Virus record (IMG/VR): IMGVR_UViG_3300048025_000047
Span: 1 to 42,105 of that record
DNA: 42,105 nucleotides
From: a virus
Reading direction: 5' to 3' (one strand)
Of this stretch, positions 22,617-31,782 are shown one piece after another. Position 1 is the stretch's first letter; every line of letters starts with the position of its first letter. The notes under the pieces were generated by a model that was not told the DNA's origin, ran no database searches, and worked only from the letters and a program-made list of their open reading frames with translations. Position numbers and translations under genes: made by a program.

Positions 22617-24193
22617 TGCAACCATATGGCTTTTTATCTAACTACAGTAATGCCGTAACTCCAAACTTACTTGACTTGATCATGCAAAATGAAACAGGTC
22701 ATCTTAATGCTCAAGACAGGTTTAACCCAGTTAAGTCGAGGTCATCTAAGGGGGCGATTGGTGGTTACCAGTTAATGCCTAACTTACTCCATGACTACGG
22801 CTATGGAATGAAACCTTATATACAGTCGGATGCTTTAGACCCTATTAAATCTAGAGACATAGCAGGTAAGTTGATTACAGGTTACTCCAATCACTACGGA
22901 TTTAAAAACGTAGCTGACACATTGATCGGTTACAACATGGGTGCCAAGGCTACCAGTGACTGGATAAAGAATGGCAGAAAGTTAGAAGACCTACCCAATG
23001 AAACTAAGGCCTATCTAAAAAGAGCCATGGGTTACATAAAAAACAACCCTGATCAATACAGCCTAGAAAAGATTAACCAAGAAATTGCAGAAGTCAGTAA
23101 TGACAATACAGAAGGAACTACAGATATGAATATGTTCACCCCTAATTACTACAGGCAACTTCAGGCACAAAACTTTATAGAAGGTAATCGAAGAGGTGGT
23201 GGGGATCCGTATAGTGAAGGCTTTGAAAATTATGGTATACAAACAAACTCGCCTATACTAGCTAATAACTCACATATTGTCGGTAACCCAAGTAACAATA
23301 ACTTCGTGTCGCCTGAAACAAATGGTGTTTTAGCTAATCAAGTTGTCATGAATGGTGGTACTAATAACACTAGCAATGGTATTATTAATAATGCAAATGC
23401 ATACACCTTAAATGGTAATGAAAACCTTGTAGGTCAGGGTAACAACAATAACGGTGTATTAAACTCCGACTTCCTATCACGACCTGCAGCTACTGAGAAA
23501 CGTAGAGACAGGCAAGACCTATCTAAAGGTGTCAGATATCCTGAAGACATAGACTTAAATGAAATGCTAATCCGTATAGGTGGTGCAGGTCTAGCTAACT
23601 CACAGTTAGGTGGTAACAGGCAGATTGCAGATGCCACAGCTATGTATGGCAACATAATGGATTACAACAGAGGTCAGGCCTTAGCTAAGTATAAAGTTGA
23701 TATGGCTAATGCCAAGAAGACAGCTAAACAGGCAAGAGCTGACCAAGATTACTTAGGTAATATAGACCAGTCACTTGCTGATATGGATAAAGCGTTAGCA
23801 GGTCTTAAATCTGTCGAAGGTAATACATTTACTGGTGTCACAGGTTTATGGGATGGAACTGTAGGTTCTTTTATAGATTCAATGACAGGTGACCCTAAAG
23901 CCACAACAAGACTACTTCTTAAAAAACTTAAAGTTGACGACACACTACTTCGTATTGCTCAGACTAAGGGTGCAATCTCTAACAAGGAGATGGACTTATT
24001 CATGTCACCTGCCCCTTCAGTAGGTTTTGACCAAGAAGAAATATGGGAAAGATGGATTAACGAAAGAAAAGTTGCCCTTCAACGTATTAAGGCAAGACTT
24101 ACAGGCAATATGCAAGTTGTGGATGATCAACAGGCCTCACAAAACCAAGTCAATAGCTTTACCTCACACGGTGTAATAGTAAAGAAGTTATAA
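22616..24193 (+). CDS. Internal virion protein with lytic transglycosylase (SLT) domain
   Basis: A 525-residue ejection protein. Its N-terminal 140 residues are a soluble lytic transglycosylase-type domain: LLDLIMQNETGH with catalytic Glu26, KGAIGGYQLMP (residues about 46-56), and GYNMGAKATSDWI. It should open peptidoglycan locally so that DNA can pass. Downstream is an Asn/Gly-rich linker (residues 150-290), then a helical C-terminal half (KAKKTAKQARADQDYLG and later). The gene starts at TAATG after its neighbour. The module is placed like gp15/gp16 of T7, but the enzyme sits on the middle protein here, not on the largest. Confidence 0.87.
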   Translation: MQPYGFLSNYSNAVTPNLLDLIMQNETGHLNAQDRFNPVKSRSSKGAIGGYQLMPNLLHDYGYGMKPYIQSDALDPIKSRDIAGKLITGYSNHYGFKNVADTLIGYNMGAKATSDWIKNGRKLEDLPNETKAYLKRAMGYIKNNPDQYSLEKINQEIAEVSNDNTEGTTDMNMFTPNYYRQLQAQNFIEGNRRGGGDPYSEGFENYGIQTNSPILANNSHIVGNPSNNNFVSPETNGVLANQVVMNGGTNNTSNGIINNANAYTLNGNENLVGQGNNNNGVLNSDFLSRPAATEKRRDRQDLSKGVRYPEDIDLNEMLIRIGGAGLANSQLGGNRQIADATAMYGNIMDYNRGQALAKYKVDMANAKKTAKQARADQDYLGNIDQSLADMDKALAGLKSVEGNTFTGVTGLWDGTVGSFIDSMTGDPKATTRLLLKKLKVDDTLLRIAQTKGAISNKEMDLFMSPAPSVGFDQEEIWERWINERKVALQRIKARLTGNMQVVDDQQASQNQVNSFTSHGVIVKKL

Positions 24194-24197
24194 TAAT

Positions 24198-27100
24198 ATG
24201 GCAAAGTATCAAATAGGCAATGATGTCTACGAAATCCCTGATGGCACACCACAAGCGACTGTAACCAACATTATTAACGATATTACTTTAAATATGGCTA
24301 ACCAAAGCAATAATCAACAGCAAGGCACAGACAATGCCTTTGAATTTAGTGTTGACCAAGCTCAGAAACTTGGTGGTAAAGGCCTAGAGGCTCTTGGAAG
24401 GCTTACAGGCTTTAAGAGTGTTGAGGATTACGGCACAGGTGTAGTCAAACAACAGGAAAAAGACATTGCTGCAGGTGGTTACAAGCCTAAGTATAACAAA
24501 TCATTCTCAGATACATTTGATGAACAGGGTGTAGGAGCTGCCTTTGAGTGGATAGGTGAAAAAGTAGCTGAAAACTCAGTCACTACAGGTGCATCGTTAG
24601 TCGGTGCAGGTGCCACAGCCGTTGCAGCATTATTCTCAGCTCCTGTAGCTGCAGTTTTAGGTGTTGGTACCCTTGTTGGAAGTGCTGTTTTAGGTACAGG
24701 TGAAGTTGCAGGTGAAATAGAAGACAAGACAGGTAGTTATGACCCTAAAGTAGCTGTTGGAGTTGGAGCTGTTATCGGTTTCTTAGATAAATTTGGTGCC
24801 GGTAAGGTCATACCTAAGGATCAACTAGCTAAAATGACTGTTAAACAGATGGCAGCTAAGTTACATAAGTCAGGTTACAAACAGGCATCTAAAGAACTCA
24901 TAAAGAGAACACTTAAAAAAGGTGGTTATGAGGGTATAACTGAAGGTACACAAGAAAGTCTATCAATGGGAGCCTCAGCAGCCTCAGGTGGAGACTATAC
25001 AGCCAAAGAAGTTAAAGACAGACTTATAGACAGTGCTGTTATTGGTACTTCTATGGGTTCAGGTGTATCTGTCGGTACTGATGCAGTCACAGGTGGTGTA
25101 AACACAGTTAGAAAAGTAAAAGACGGTGTTACATCTATATTTGATAAAAAGACAAACGAGGCCTCAGACCCTGAAGGTGCTACAGAATTAGCAAACAGGC
25201 TTAATACAATAGCAACAGCTAACGACTACAACCTTCAAGACTTAGATAAGATGTCTACTAAAGGTGCAAGAGAAACAGTAGACAAGGCACATGTACAAGT
25301 TACTGAAGAATTAAAGCAGTTAGGTAAAGACCTAAAAGAAAGACTACAGATATCACCTACTGACGAGCTATCAGTCGTTATTGACAAAGTATTAGCACAG
25401 GCAGGTCAAAGAGAGGCTAGAAACAAAACTAAAAACACTGTAGGTCAGCAAGAATTTGAAGCCATTGAAAGATTAACTGGTGACACACTAGAAGGTCAGA
25501 AAATGTTGTCTCTTATGAGACAGATGAATGAATTAACCGAGTTACATAACGGTGGATATCAACAAGGCCTATCTAAAATAACTGACAACTTCTCACCTAT
25601 TGGTGGAGGCATTGGTTATGACAAAGGTGCTATCAATACTGAGAAGGTATTACGTCCTATAGCCTCAGGTGGAGCAGCTTTAAGTACTGGTGGAGCATCT
25701 TTACTCGGACAGCTTGGTATTGTTGCAGGTGGACGAGCCATAGATAAGTTAAGAGGTGTTAATAAGAGTGTTGTCGATCAATACATCCAAGACAATAAAG
25801 ACGGTGACGGTATTGACCTCGGTAACAACCCAAGTCTTAGACAAGATGCCATAAACAAAGCTAAACTAGCTGAACAAGAGGCAATACTTGCAGAACGACA
25901 GAAGTTACAACAGCAGCAAGACCTTGAGGCTCTTAATGCACAGTTAGATCAAGAAAATGCACCCCCTACTCCTAATTCACCACAATTTACAATGGAAGAT
26001 GCTACAGGTTTAACAAAAGAACAGGTTGAAGAAGTATTGAAATTGATAGAGCAAAGGCCTGATCTAGTTGTAAATATTAACCCTGAATTAAAGAAGGCTA
26101 TTGATGAGTACAGGAACTCGGTTCGTGTTGGTGGTAAAGTATCTAATTTATCTGAATTAATAAGAGCCGTTAATGTATCCGTAGATGCAAACGGTATCGA
26201 AAGAACTAACCCACAAAACCAAAGCATGATGCAACAAAATCAGCAAGGTGGTGGCCGTCCTAGTTACCAAAACAGTCCTAACTACCAACGAGGTATAGAC
26301 GACAACCGTGCCTTTGCAGATGAGCTTATAGAGGCCGTCAACAACGACACAACTCTTAATGTTGTCGATAAACCATTATTAACTCAGGCACTATTGAATC
26401 TTAAAAAGAACTTAGGTTCTAACCCTATTGAAACAGGTACAAGAATTATTGAAGACTTAGGAGCAAGACTTAAGAACCCTGAGGCCATTCAGCAATATGT
26501 CGTACCTTATCTAGAACGAGTTACACAACAACAACCTAATCAACAAAACAATGTTCAAATAGATGAGCAGTTATCTCCTGATCACCCACAATTTAATAAT
26601 GGTACTAGAATAGGAGGAAATAAAAGAACACCTGAAGAAGTTGCTGAGTTTAGAAAGAAAATGCTTAAATTCAGGCAAGATCAAGCGACAAAAAACCAAA
26701 AAGAAATTGAAGCTATTGAAAATTACATATCTTTAGTTAATCCAACAGGTAAAAGATTTAATGACAGGTCTGATTTATGGACTTTACGACTTGGAGATAT
26801 GGAAGGTATGCTTCCTTCAGGAGCAGAAACCGTATCAACTATTGCAGATAACTTAGCTATAGAAATTAAGCAGAACGGAAATGATTTTTATGCAGTTCAC
26901 AAGACTAATGGAGTTGTTGGTTATGTATTGGATAAAGAAAATTATACTGATTTACAAGTAGTAGAAGAGTATCAAAAACAAGGTATTGGAGGAGAACTTC
27001 AGTATCAATATAGAAAAAATAATCCTACAGCTATGACTGGTGGTTTGTCTGATGCAGGTTTAAGATCATTACAAAGAACTGCAAGAAGGTTAATAAATGA

Positions 27101-29759
27101 ACAAATAAGTTTAGTTAAAGATATTGAGGTTATTAGTGAGCAGATAACACAATCAAACTTTAACGAAGGTGACCCTATATTAGGCTCTGCTTTAGACCCA
27201 TTTGGTTTAGGTGACATGCTCGGTATTACTAGCGATGGTATTAGACCTACACCTGAAGAATTACAACAAATGCAAGATGGTACATTTAAACCTGAGAAGA
27301 AACAGTCATTAGTTGAGGCTTATGGTGGAATACAAAAGTTATGGGAAAAAGCCACAGGAAGAACAACACCATTTGAAAATACACCTGAGAATGTAGAAAT
27401 TATAGCTACTGCTATGGCTCATGAAGGTATTAAAAACATAGGTTTAGATGGTAACGCTATTGGATGGTATGACAGAAAGTTAAAAGCAGCTAAAGCTATT
27501 ATAAGTTCAATAGAGCCAAGGTATCAAGGTAATGAGGCAGCATTTGATTATGCTTTAGCCGTTACATCTAACGGTATCGCAGTTGCTGATAACTTTAATT
27601 ATGCTATGGAAGTATTTAGAGAGTTTCTAGACACAGGAAGAATGCCTGAAAACTTTGCTAAAGGTGGTGAAAGAACACAGGCAATGCAAAATGCTTTTAA
27701 ATTCTTTAATGCATGGAATAATCAGTATGGTGGTAGAGGTAATATGCCTCTTGAAGTATTTTTAGACATGGATTTTACAAGAAGGCAGTTACAAGAAGAA
27801 CTAAATGACTTTAACAAAGCAAATAACACTGACTTTAAATTATCAGCACAAGAAGGCTTAGATGAGGTTGTTAAAGGTAGTTACATACTTGGAGCTAAAA
27901 TAGGACAAGGGTTTTATCAAAACCTAAGAGGTAACTATGATCCTCTTACTATGGATATATGGTGGATGAGGATGTGGAACCGTATGGTTGGCCGACCATT
28001 TAAAGCACCTACGACAGATGCTAATCTTAAGAAGGCAAGAGATAAAGTTGAAAGTAGGATGAAAGACCCTAAGGCCTCAGCTTTAGAAAAACAGATCATT
28101 AAGAAAAGTTTAAAAGAGTTAGGTCTGAAAAGAGCAGGTTTATACAAAGACACTAAGAAATTTGATGCTTTTATTACACAACTTCACAAAAACTGGAACA
28201 GCTACTATAAAAACTTTCAAAAAACTAATAAAAAGAACCCACCTAAACCTCCATTCTTTAAAACTGTTGGAACTCATGTAAAGAATATCAATGAAGGTCT
28301 TATGGCAACACCATTTGATGCTAAAGAACGTAGTTACATGAGGTCAGTAACTGCTAGAGCTATTGAGTTAATGAGAGAAAAAGGTTATAACATTAAGACA
28401 GCCGATTATCAGGCACTTATGTGGTTTCCTGAAAAACAGTTAGCTAGAAAGCTAGGTATACAGCAGGGTCGTGGTGAAGATAACGATTATTTAGATGCAG
28501 CAATATTACTTGCACAATCAGAAGGATTAACAAATGACCAAATCAAAGAAACACTCCCCACAGCAGAACGAGGAGAGTTCGATGTTGGATCAGGTACCAT
28601 CGGACAAAATGCAGGACTTCGTTCAGAGAATGATGGCCTTAGCTCAGAGGAACTTAGCCGAGAAGAACCAATCCTCAACCTCCAGTCCAATTCTAACCAA
28701 CTCGGAAACAATCAACGATCAAGGGGAGCTAATAGCAATAGAACCCTTGAACCCACCCCTACGGAGGTAAGTTCTAAACTACCTGCAATTAAAAAAGCAT
28801 TTGAGGTAGGTAGAAAAGGATCACCACACGAAAACGGTCTAAATGTAACTGAGGCTTTACAGATAGCTAAAGCTATGGGTTATCTAATATATATGGCACC
28901 TACACAGGAATCTATGGAGGGTTTATATGGTAAGGAAATACCTCCTAATAGTGATTTGACTGGTTTTCATTCATCTTTTATGATGGGTCAAACACTAGAA
29001 CCACTTCATATTGTTATAAAAAAAGCACAATCACCTCAGGATGAAATAAGAGCTATATTCACTGCTTTTCATGAAATATCTCATGGTTTGGCTATGGGTG
29101 ATGGATCGACAGGTCAGCCTATTACTGAAATGGGATATGGTCGATTAGGTGTAAGTCCTAAAACTACTTATCGTGGTTCCGTTGAATCTGAATTAGCCGT
29201 AATACTTAATCGTATACATACAAAAGTACCTGATGCTAAATTAGGTCAAGACATAGCTAATGAAATGGTAAATATTAGGTTCTCACGTTTTGCATTTGAA
29301 GGTGCTAAAATAACACCTACTTTAAAAGGTGGCTCAATAGTTCCTAGAGATTCTTCGATGATGCAAGATATAAGAGATAGAGTTCAATTAAAAATGATTG
29401 AAGATGACTTTGGTAAAAATAGCCCTGAATACAATAGTGCCATTAGTAAACGAGTATCTAACATGCGAATAAGGGATAATTATCAACTAAACATATCAGA
29501 GATACTAGCAGATAGTATTGCTGCATATCTTGTAGATCCTAAAAAGTTTAAAGAGGAAGCTCCATTAACTGCTGAGTTCTTGAAAAATAGTTTAAACGAC
29601 AAACCTTCATCTAAGTTTGTTAAGTTCTACACTAATCCTATAGCAACAATCTTAGCAGTTCTTATGACGGCATTGGCTTTAGATGACCGTGAAGAAGAAC
29701 AACAGCCTCAGATGAGTGCAGGAGCCTTACAGCTCGGTCAGGGAGCCTTAAGTGCCTGA
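24198..29759 (+). CDS. Giant multi-domain internal virion protein (ejection protein with GNAT-like and zincin-like modules)
   Basis: An 1853-residue protein, the largest in the genome. It opens with QIGNDVYEIPDGTPQ. Two Gly/Ala-rich hydrophobic stretches (about residues 132-175 and 490-520) could insert into membranes, as in T7 ejectosome proteins. Q/N-rich linkers follow (560-840). Near residues 895-940 is a GNAT acetyltransferase-type motif, EEYQKQGIGGEL (Gln926, Gly929, Gly931). A Trp-rich segment, PLTMDIWWMRMWNRMVG, lies near residue 1250. At 1625-1629 is HEISH, with SEILADSIAAYL (Glu1768) as a possible third zinc ligand: a gluzincin-like peptidase. It would be injected with the DNA. Enzyme activities are inferred from motifs. 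No lytic transglycosylase is seen here. Confidence 0.85.
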   Translation: MAKYQIGNDVYEIPDGTPQATVTNIINDITLNMANQSNNQQQGTDNAFEFSVDQAQKLGGKGLEALGRLTGFKSVEDYGTGVVKQQEKDIAAGGYKPKYNKSFSDTFDEQGVGAAFEWIGEKVAENSVTTGASLVGAGATAVAALFSAPVAAVLGVGTLVGSAVLGTGEVAGEIEDKTGSYDPKVAVGVGAVIGFLDKFGAGKVIPKDQLAKMTVKQMAAKLHKSGYKQASKELIKRTLKKGGYEGITEGTQESLSMGASAASGGDYTAKEVKDRLIDSAVIGTSMGSGVSVGTDAVTGGVNTVRKVKDGVTSIFDKKTNEASDPEGATELANRLNTIATANDYNLQDLDKMSTKGARETVDKAHVQVTEELKQLGKDLKERLQISPTDELSVVIDKVLAQAGQREARNKTKNTVGQQEFEAIERLTGDTLEGQKMLSLMRQMNELTELHNGGYQQGLSKITDNFSPIGGGIGYDKGAINTEKVLRPIASGGAALSTGGASLLGQLGIVAGGRAIDKLRGVNKSVVDQYIQDNKDGDGIDLGNNPSLRQDAINKAKLAEQEAILAERQKLQQQQDLEALNAQLDQENAPPTPNSPQFTMEDATGLTKEQVEEVLKLIEQRPDLVVNINPELKKAIDEYRNSVRVGGKVSNLSELIRAVNVSVDANGIERTNPQNQSMMQQNQQGGGRPSYQNSPNYQRGIDDNRAFADELIEAVNNDTTLNVVDKPLLTQALLNLKKNLGSNPIETGTRIIEDLGARLKNPEAIQQYVVPYLERVTQQQPNQQNNVQIDEQLSPDHPQFNNGTRIGGNKRTPEEVAEFRKKMLKFRQDQATKNQKEIEAIENYISLVNPTGKRFNDRSDLWTLRLGDMEGMLPSGAETVSTIADNLAIEIKQNGNDFYAVHKTNGVVGYVLDKENYTDLQVVEEYQKQGIGGELQYQYRKNNPTAMTGGLSDAGLRSLQRTARRLINEQISLVKDIEVISEQITQSNFNEGDPILGSALDPFGLGDMLGITSDGIRPTPEELQQMQDGTFKPEKKQSLVEAYGGIQKLWEKATGRTTPFENTPENVEIIATAMAHEGIKNIGLDGNAIGWYDRKLKAAKAIISSIEPRYQGNEAAFDYALAVTSNGIAVADNFNYAMEVFREFLDTGRMPENFAKGGERTQAMQNAFKFFNAWNNQYGGRGNMPLEVFLDMDFTRRQLQEELNDFNKANNTDFKLSAQEGLDEVVKGSYILGAKIGQGFYQNLRGNYDPLTMDIWWMRMWNRMVGRPFKAPTTDANLKKARDKVESRMKDPKASALEKQIIKKSLKELGLKRAGLYKDTKKFDAFITQLHKNWNSYYKNFQKTNKKNPPKPPFFKTVGTHVKNINEGLMATPFDAKERSYMRSVTARAIELMREKGYNIKTADYQALMWFPEKQLARKLGIQQGRGEDNDYLDAAILLAQSEGLTNDQIKETLPTAERGEFDVGSGTIGQNAGLRSENDGLSSEELSREEPILNLQSNSNQLGNNQRSRGANSNRTLEPTPTEVSSKLPAIKKAFEVGRKGSPHENGLNVTEALQIAKAMGYLIYMAPTQESMEGLYGKEIPPNSDLTGFHSSFMMGQTLEPLHIVIKKAQSPQDEIRAIFTAFHEISHGLAMGDGSTGQPITEMGYGRLGVSPKTTYRGSVESELAVILNRIHTKVPDAKLGQDIANEMVNIRFSRFAFEGAKITPTLKGGSIVPRDSSMMQDIRDRVQLKMIEDDFGKNSPEYNSAISKRVSNMRIRDNYQLNISEILADSIAAYLVDPKKFKEEAPLTAEFLKNSLNDKPSSKFVKFYTNPIATILAVLMTALALDDREEEQQPQMSAGALQLGQGALSA
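28534..28770 (+). CDS. Possible overlapping ORF inside the giant protein gene
   Basis: A 78-residue frame, shifted +1 against the host gene, begins at ATG 28534 seven bases after AAGGA. It reads plausibly like protein (MLDQVPSDKMQDFVQRMMAL, then AQRNLAEKNQ), while the host frame in this segment is a low-complexity, hydrophilic stretch (residues about 1447-1525). It may be an overprinted gene, or mark a compensated double frameshift in which this frame was once the main one. It may also be chance. Confidence 0.25.
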   Translation: MTKSKKHSPQQNEESSMLDQVPSDKMQDFVQRMMALAQRNLAEKNQSSTSSPILTNSETINDQGELIAIEPLNPPLRR

Positions 29760-30234
29760 TCTTAGAAAGTTCAGAGCCAAGTCACCATCAAAAACTAGAT
29801 TTCCACAGAAGGCTCCTAAGAAAAACTACTTTTCAACATTGATGGAAACTGAAGAAGGTAGAGCATTACGAAAGTCGTGGTCTAACAAGAAGAAGATTAA
29901 CGGTGGTCGTCCAAGAGGGGTTCCTGACGGCTATAGAAAAGAGCAAATAGAACCCATACGAGCAAGAGAAAAAAGGAAAGCAGAGAGGTTAGTTAATATT
30001 ATGGCTGAAAAGTTTAACATTGAAGACGAATATGCAAAGAAAGCATTAGTGACAGCAGTCGAAGTTATGAATGTTGTCGGAGAAACAAGAGAGAGACTAG
30101 CTGCAGCAAGATTAGTATTAGACTTTACTAAACAGAAACCTGCATCAAAGAATGAAGTAGCCTTAACTAAAGCTGAAGACTTCTTAGCATCTCTTGTAAC
30201 GGACACAGATGGATCCACAACTAAAGAAGATTAG
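29752..30234 (+). CDS. terS: Terminase small subunit (putative)
   Basis: A 160-residue basic protein. The first half is Lys/Arg-rich (FRAKSPSKTRFPQK, RGVPDGYRKEQIEP), and the centre and end are helical (KFNIEDEYAKKALVTAVEVMNVVGETRERLAAARLVLD, quoted in part as ALVTAVEVMNVVGETRERL). This, and its position immediately before the large subunit with a 26-base overlap, suggest the small subunit that recognises packaging sites. It starts at GTG 29752 after GGGAG, overlapping the giant gene by eight bases. Identity rests on context more than motif. Confidence 0.7.
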   Translation: MPDLRKFRAKSPSKTRFPQKAPKKNYFSTLMETEEGRALRKSWSNKKKINGGRPRGVPDGYRKEQIEPIRAREKRKAERLVNIMAEKFNIEDEYAKKALVTAVEVMNVVGETRERLAAARLVLDFTKQKPASKNEVALTKAEDFLASLVTDTDGSTTKED

Positions 30235-31780
30235 AGAACGACTTCTTTATGAATTTCCTTTTTACTCAAAGTCTGCATTAAAGATAAGAACAAAGTCAGG
30301 TGATATTGCTCCACTTGCTTTGAACCCTGCCCAAGAAATACTTCAAAAGGCAGTAGATAAACAACAAAAAACAGAAGGTAAGATAAGGATTATAATCCTT
30401 AAGGCTAGACAACAGGGTTTATCAACCTATGTCGGTGGTCACCTATACTTCTCTGTGTCACAGAACAAAGCTAGAAAGGCTATGGTAATAACACACCATG
30501 CTGACAGTACTAGGGCATTGTTTGACATGACAAAAAGATATCATGAGAACTGCCCTGAGATACTTAAGCCACACACAAAGTATTCAAGTAGAAGGGAACT
30601 GAGTTTTGACATCCTCGACAGCTCATTCGTGGTCGCCACAGCAGGTGGAGATAGCGTTGGAAGAGGCGAAACGATTACGAATTGTCACGCTTCAGAGATT
30701 GCTTTTTGGCCTAAAAGTTCAGCTACTGATATTTGGAATGGTCTTGCACAGGCAGTACCGAACACAGCTAATACGTCTATATTCATTGAATCTACTGCAA
30801 ACGGTGTTTCAGGGATATTTTATGACCTGTGGAAGGGTGCAGTCGAAGGCAAAAACGGTTATGTACCAGTGTTTATTCCTTGGTTCACTGACCCTGAGTA
30901 CCGTGAAGACGTACCTAAAAACTTTAAAAGAACACCTGATGAAAAGGATCTTGTTAAAAAGTTTAAACTAGACAATGAACAGCTTATGTTTCGTAGACGT
31001 AAGATTGCTCAGAACGGTATAGACTTATTCAAACAGGAGTACCCATCATACCCTGATGAGGCCTTCCTTACTACTGGTCGTCCTGTATTTAACCCTGATC
31101 AACTTCAGAAGTTATTACCTGACACTAAAGACGTAGAGGAAAGACTTGCACTGGAAACAGATGAATGGGTCAACCATAGTCGTGGTGAATTAACTACATT
31201 TATCAAACACGATAGTGGAGAACAGTATGTCATTGGTGCAGATGTATCTATGGGAATACGGAACGGAGACTACTCCGTGGCCATCGTACTCGATAGTAAA
31301 AAAAGACAGGTTGCAACGTGGCGAGGCCATGTCCACCCTGACTACTTTGCAACAGTACTGTTTCAACTGGGAACCTACTACAACGATGCATTTATCTGTG
31401 TAGAGAATAACTCACACGGTATATTGACTTGTACGAGGTTAGGTAAAGACTTAGCCTACCCCAACTTCTACACTGAAGTGCAACACGATAAGATAACTGA
31501 CAGAGAAACTGTGAAACTTGGTTTTACAACTACTGTTAAAACTAAACCCTTAATCATCGATCAACTCAGAGCCTCTATGAGAGAAGAAGAGTTGGAACTT
31601 AATGACAAAGTCACAATAAGAGAAATGCTGACCTACATAGTCACTGAAAGTGGTGCTATGGAGGCCGAACATGGATGTTTTGATGACTGTGTTATGTCAC
31701 TTGCTCTTGCAAACTATGTGCATGAAGGAGCTTGGGATCCTGTCGAAAGTGGGAATGAATTTTATATGGAAATGGTATAA
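30209..31780 (+). CDS. terL: Terminase large subunit
   Basis: A 523-residue packaging motor and nuclease. The ATPase domain shows a variant Walker A, KARQQGLST (Lys65-Thr73), and Walker B TSIFIESTANG with Glu194. The RNase-H-like nuclease has Asp345 in IGADVSMG, then Glu in CVENNSHG and the pair Asp492-Asp493 in FDDCVMS. These features and length are those of headful-type (P22/Sf6-like) terminases, not of the T7 gp19 kind; headful packaging gives circularly permuted ends, which agrees with the circular closure of this sequence. It overlaps the small subunit and is followed by the portal gene at a two-base gap. Confidence 0.93.
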   Translation: MDPQLKKIRERLLYEFPFYSKSALKIRTKSGDIAPLALNPAQEILQKAVDKQQKTEGKIRIIILKARQQGLSTYVGGHLYFSVSQNKARKAMVITHHADSTRALFDMTKRYHENCPEILKPHTKYSSRRELSFDILDSSFVVATAGGDSVGRGETITNCHASEIAFWPKSSATDIWNGLAQAVPNTANTSIFIESTANGVSGIFYDLWKGAVEGKNGYVPVFIPWFTDPEYREDVPKNFKRTPDEKDLVKKFKLDNEQLMFRRRKIAQNGIDLFKQEYPSYPDEAFLTTGRPVFNPDQLQKLLPDTKDVEERLALETDEWVNHSRGELTTFIKHDSGEQYVIGADVSMGIRNGDYSVAIVLDSKKRQVATWRGHVHPDYFATVLFQLGTYYNDAFICVENNSHGILTCTRLGKDLAYPNFYTEVQHDKITDRETVKLGFTTTVKTKPLIIDQLRASMREEELELNDKVTIREMLTYIVTESGAMEAEHGCFDDCVMSLALANYVHEGAWDPVESGNEFYMEMV

Positions 31781-31782
31781 AC

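Noticed and set aside
30606-30971. 121-codon frame within terL
   Set aside because: It overlaps the ATPase domain of a clear terminase in another frame and reads as hydrophobic noise.
31331-31338. GTCCACCC inside terL
   Set aside because: It encodes the VHPDYF segment of the terminase; flanking bases do not match the promoter family.
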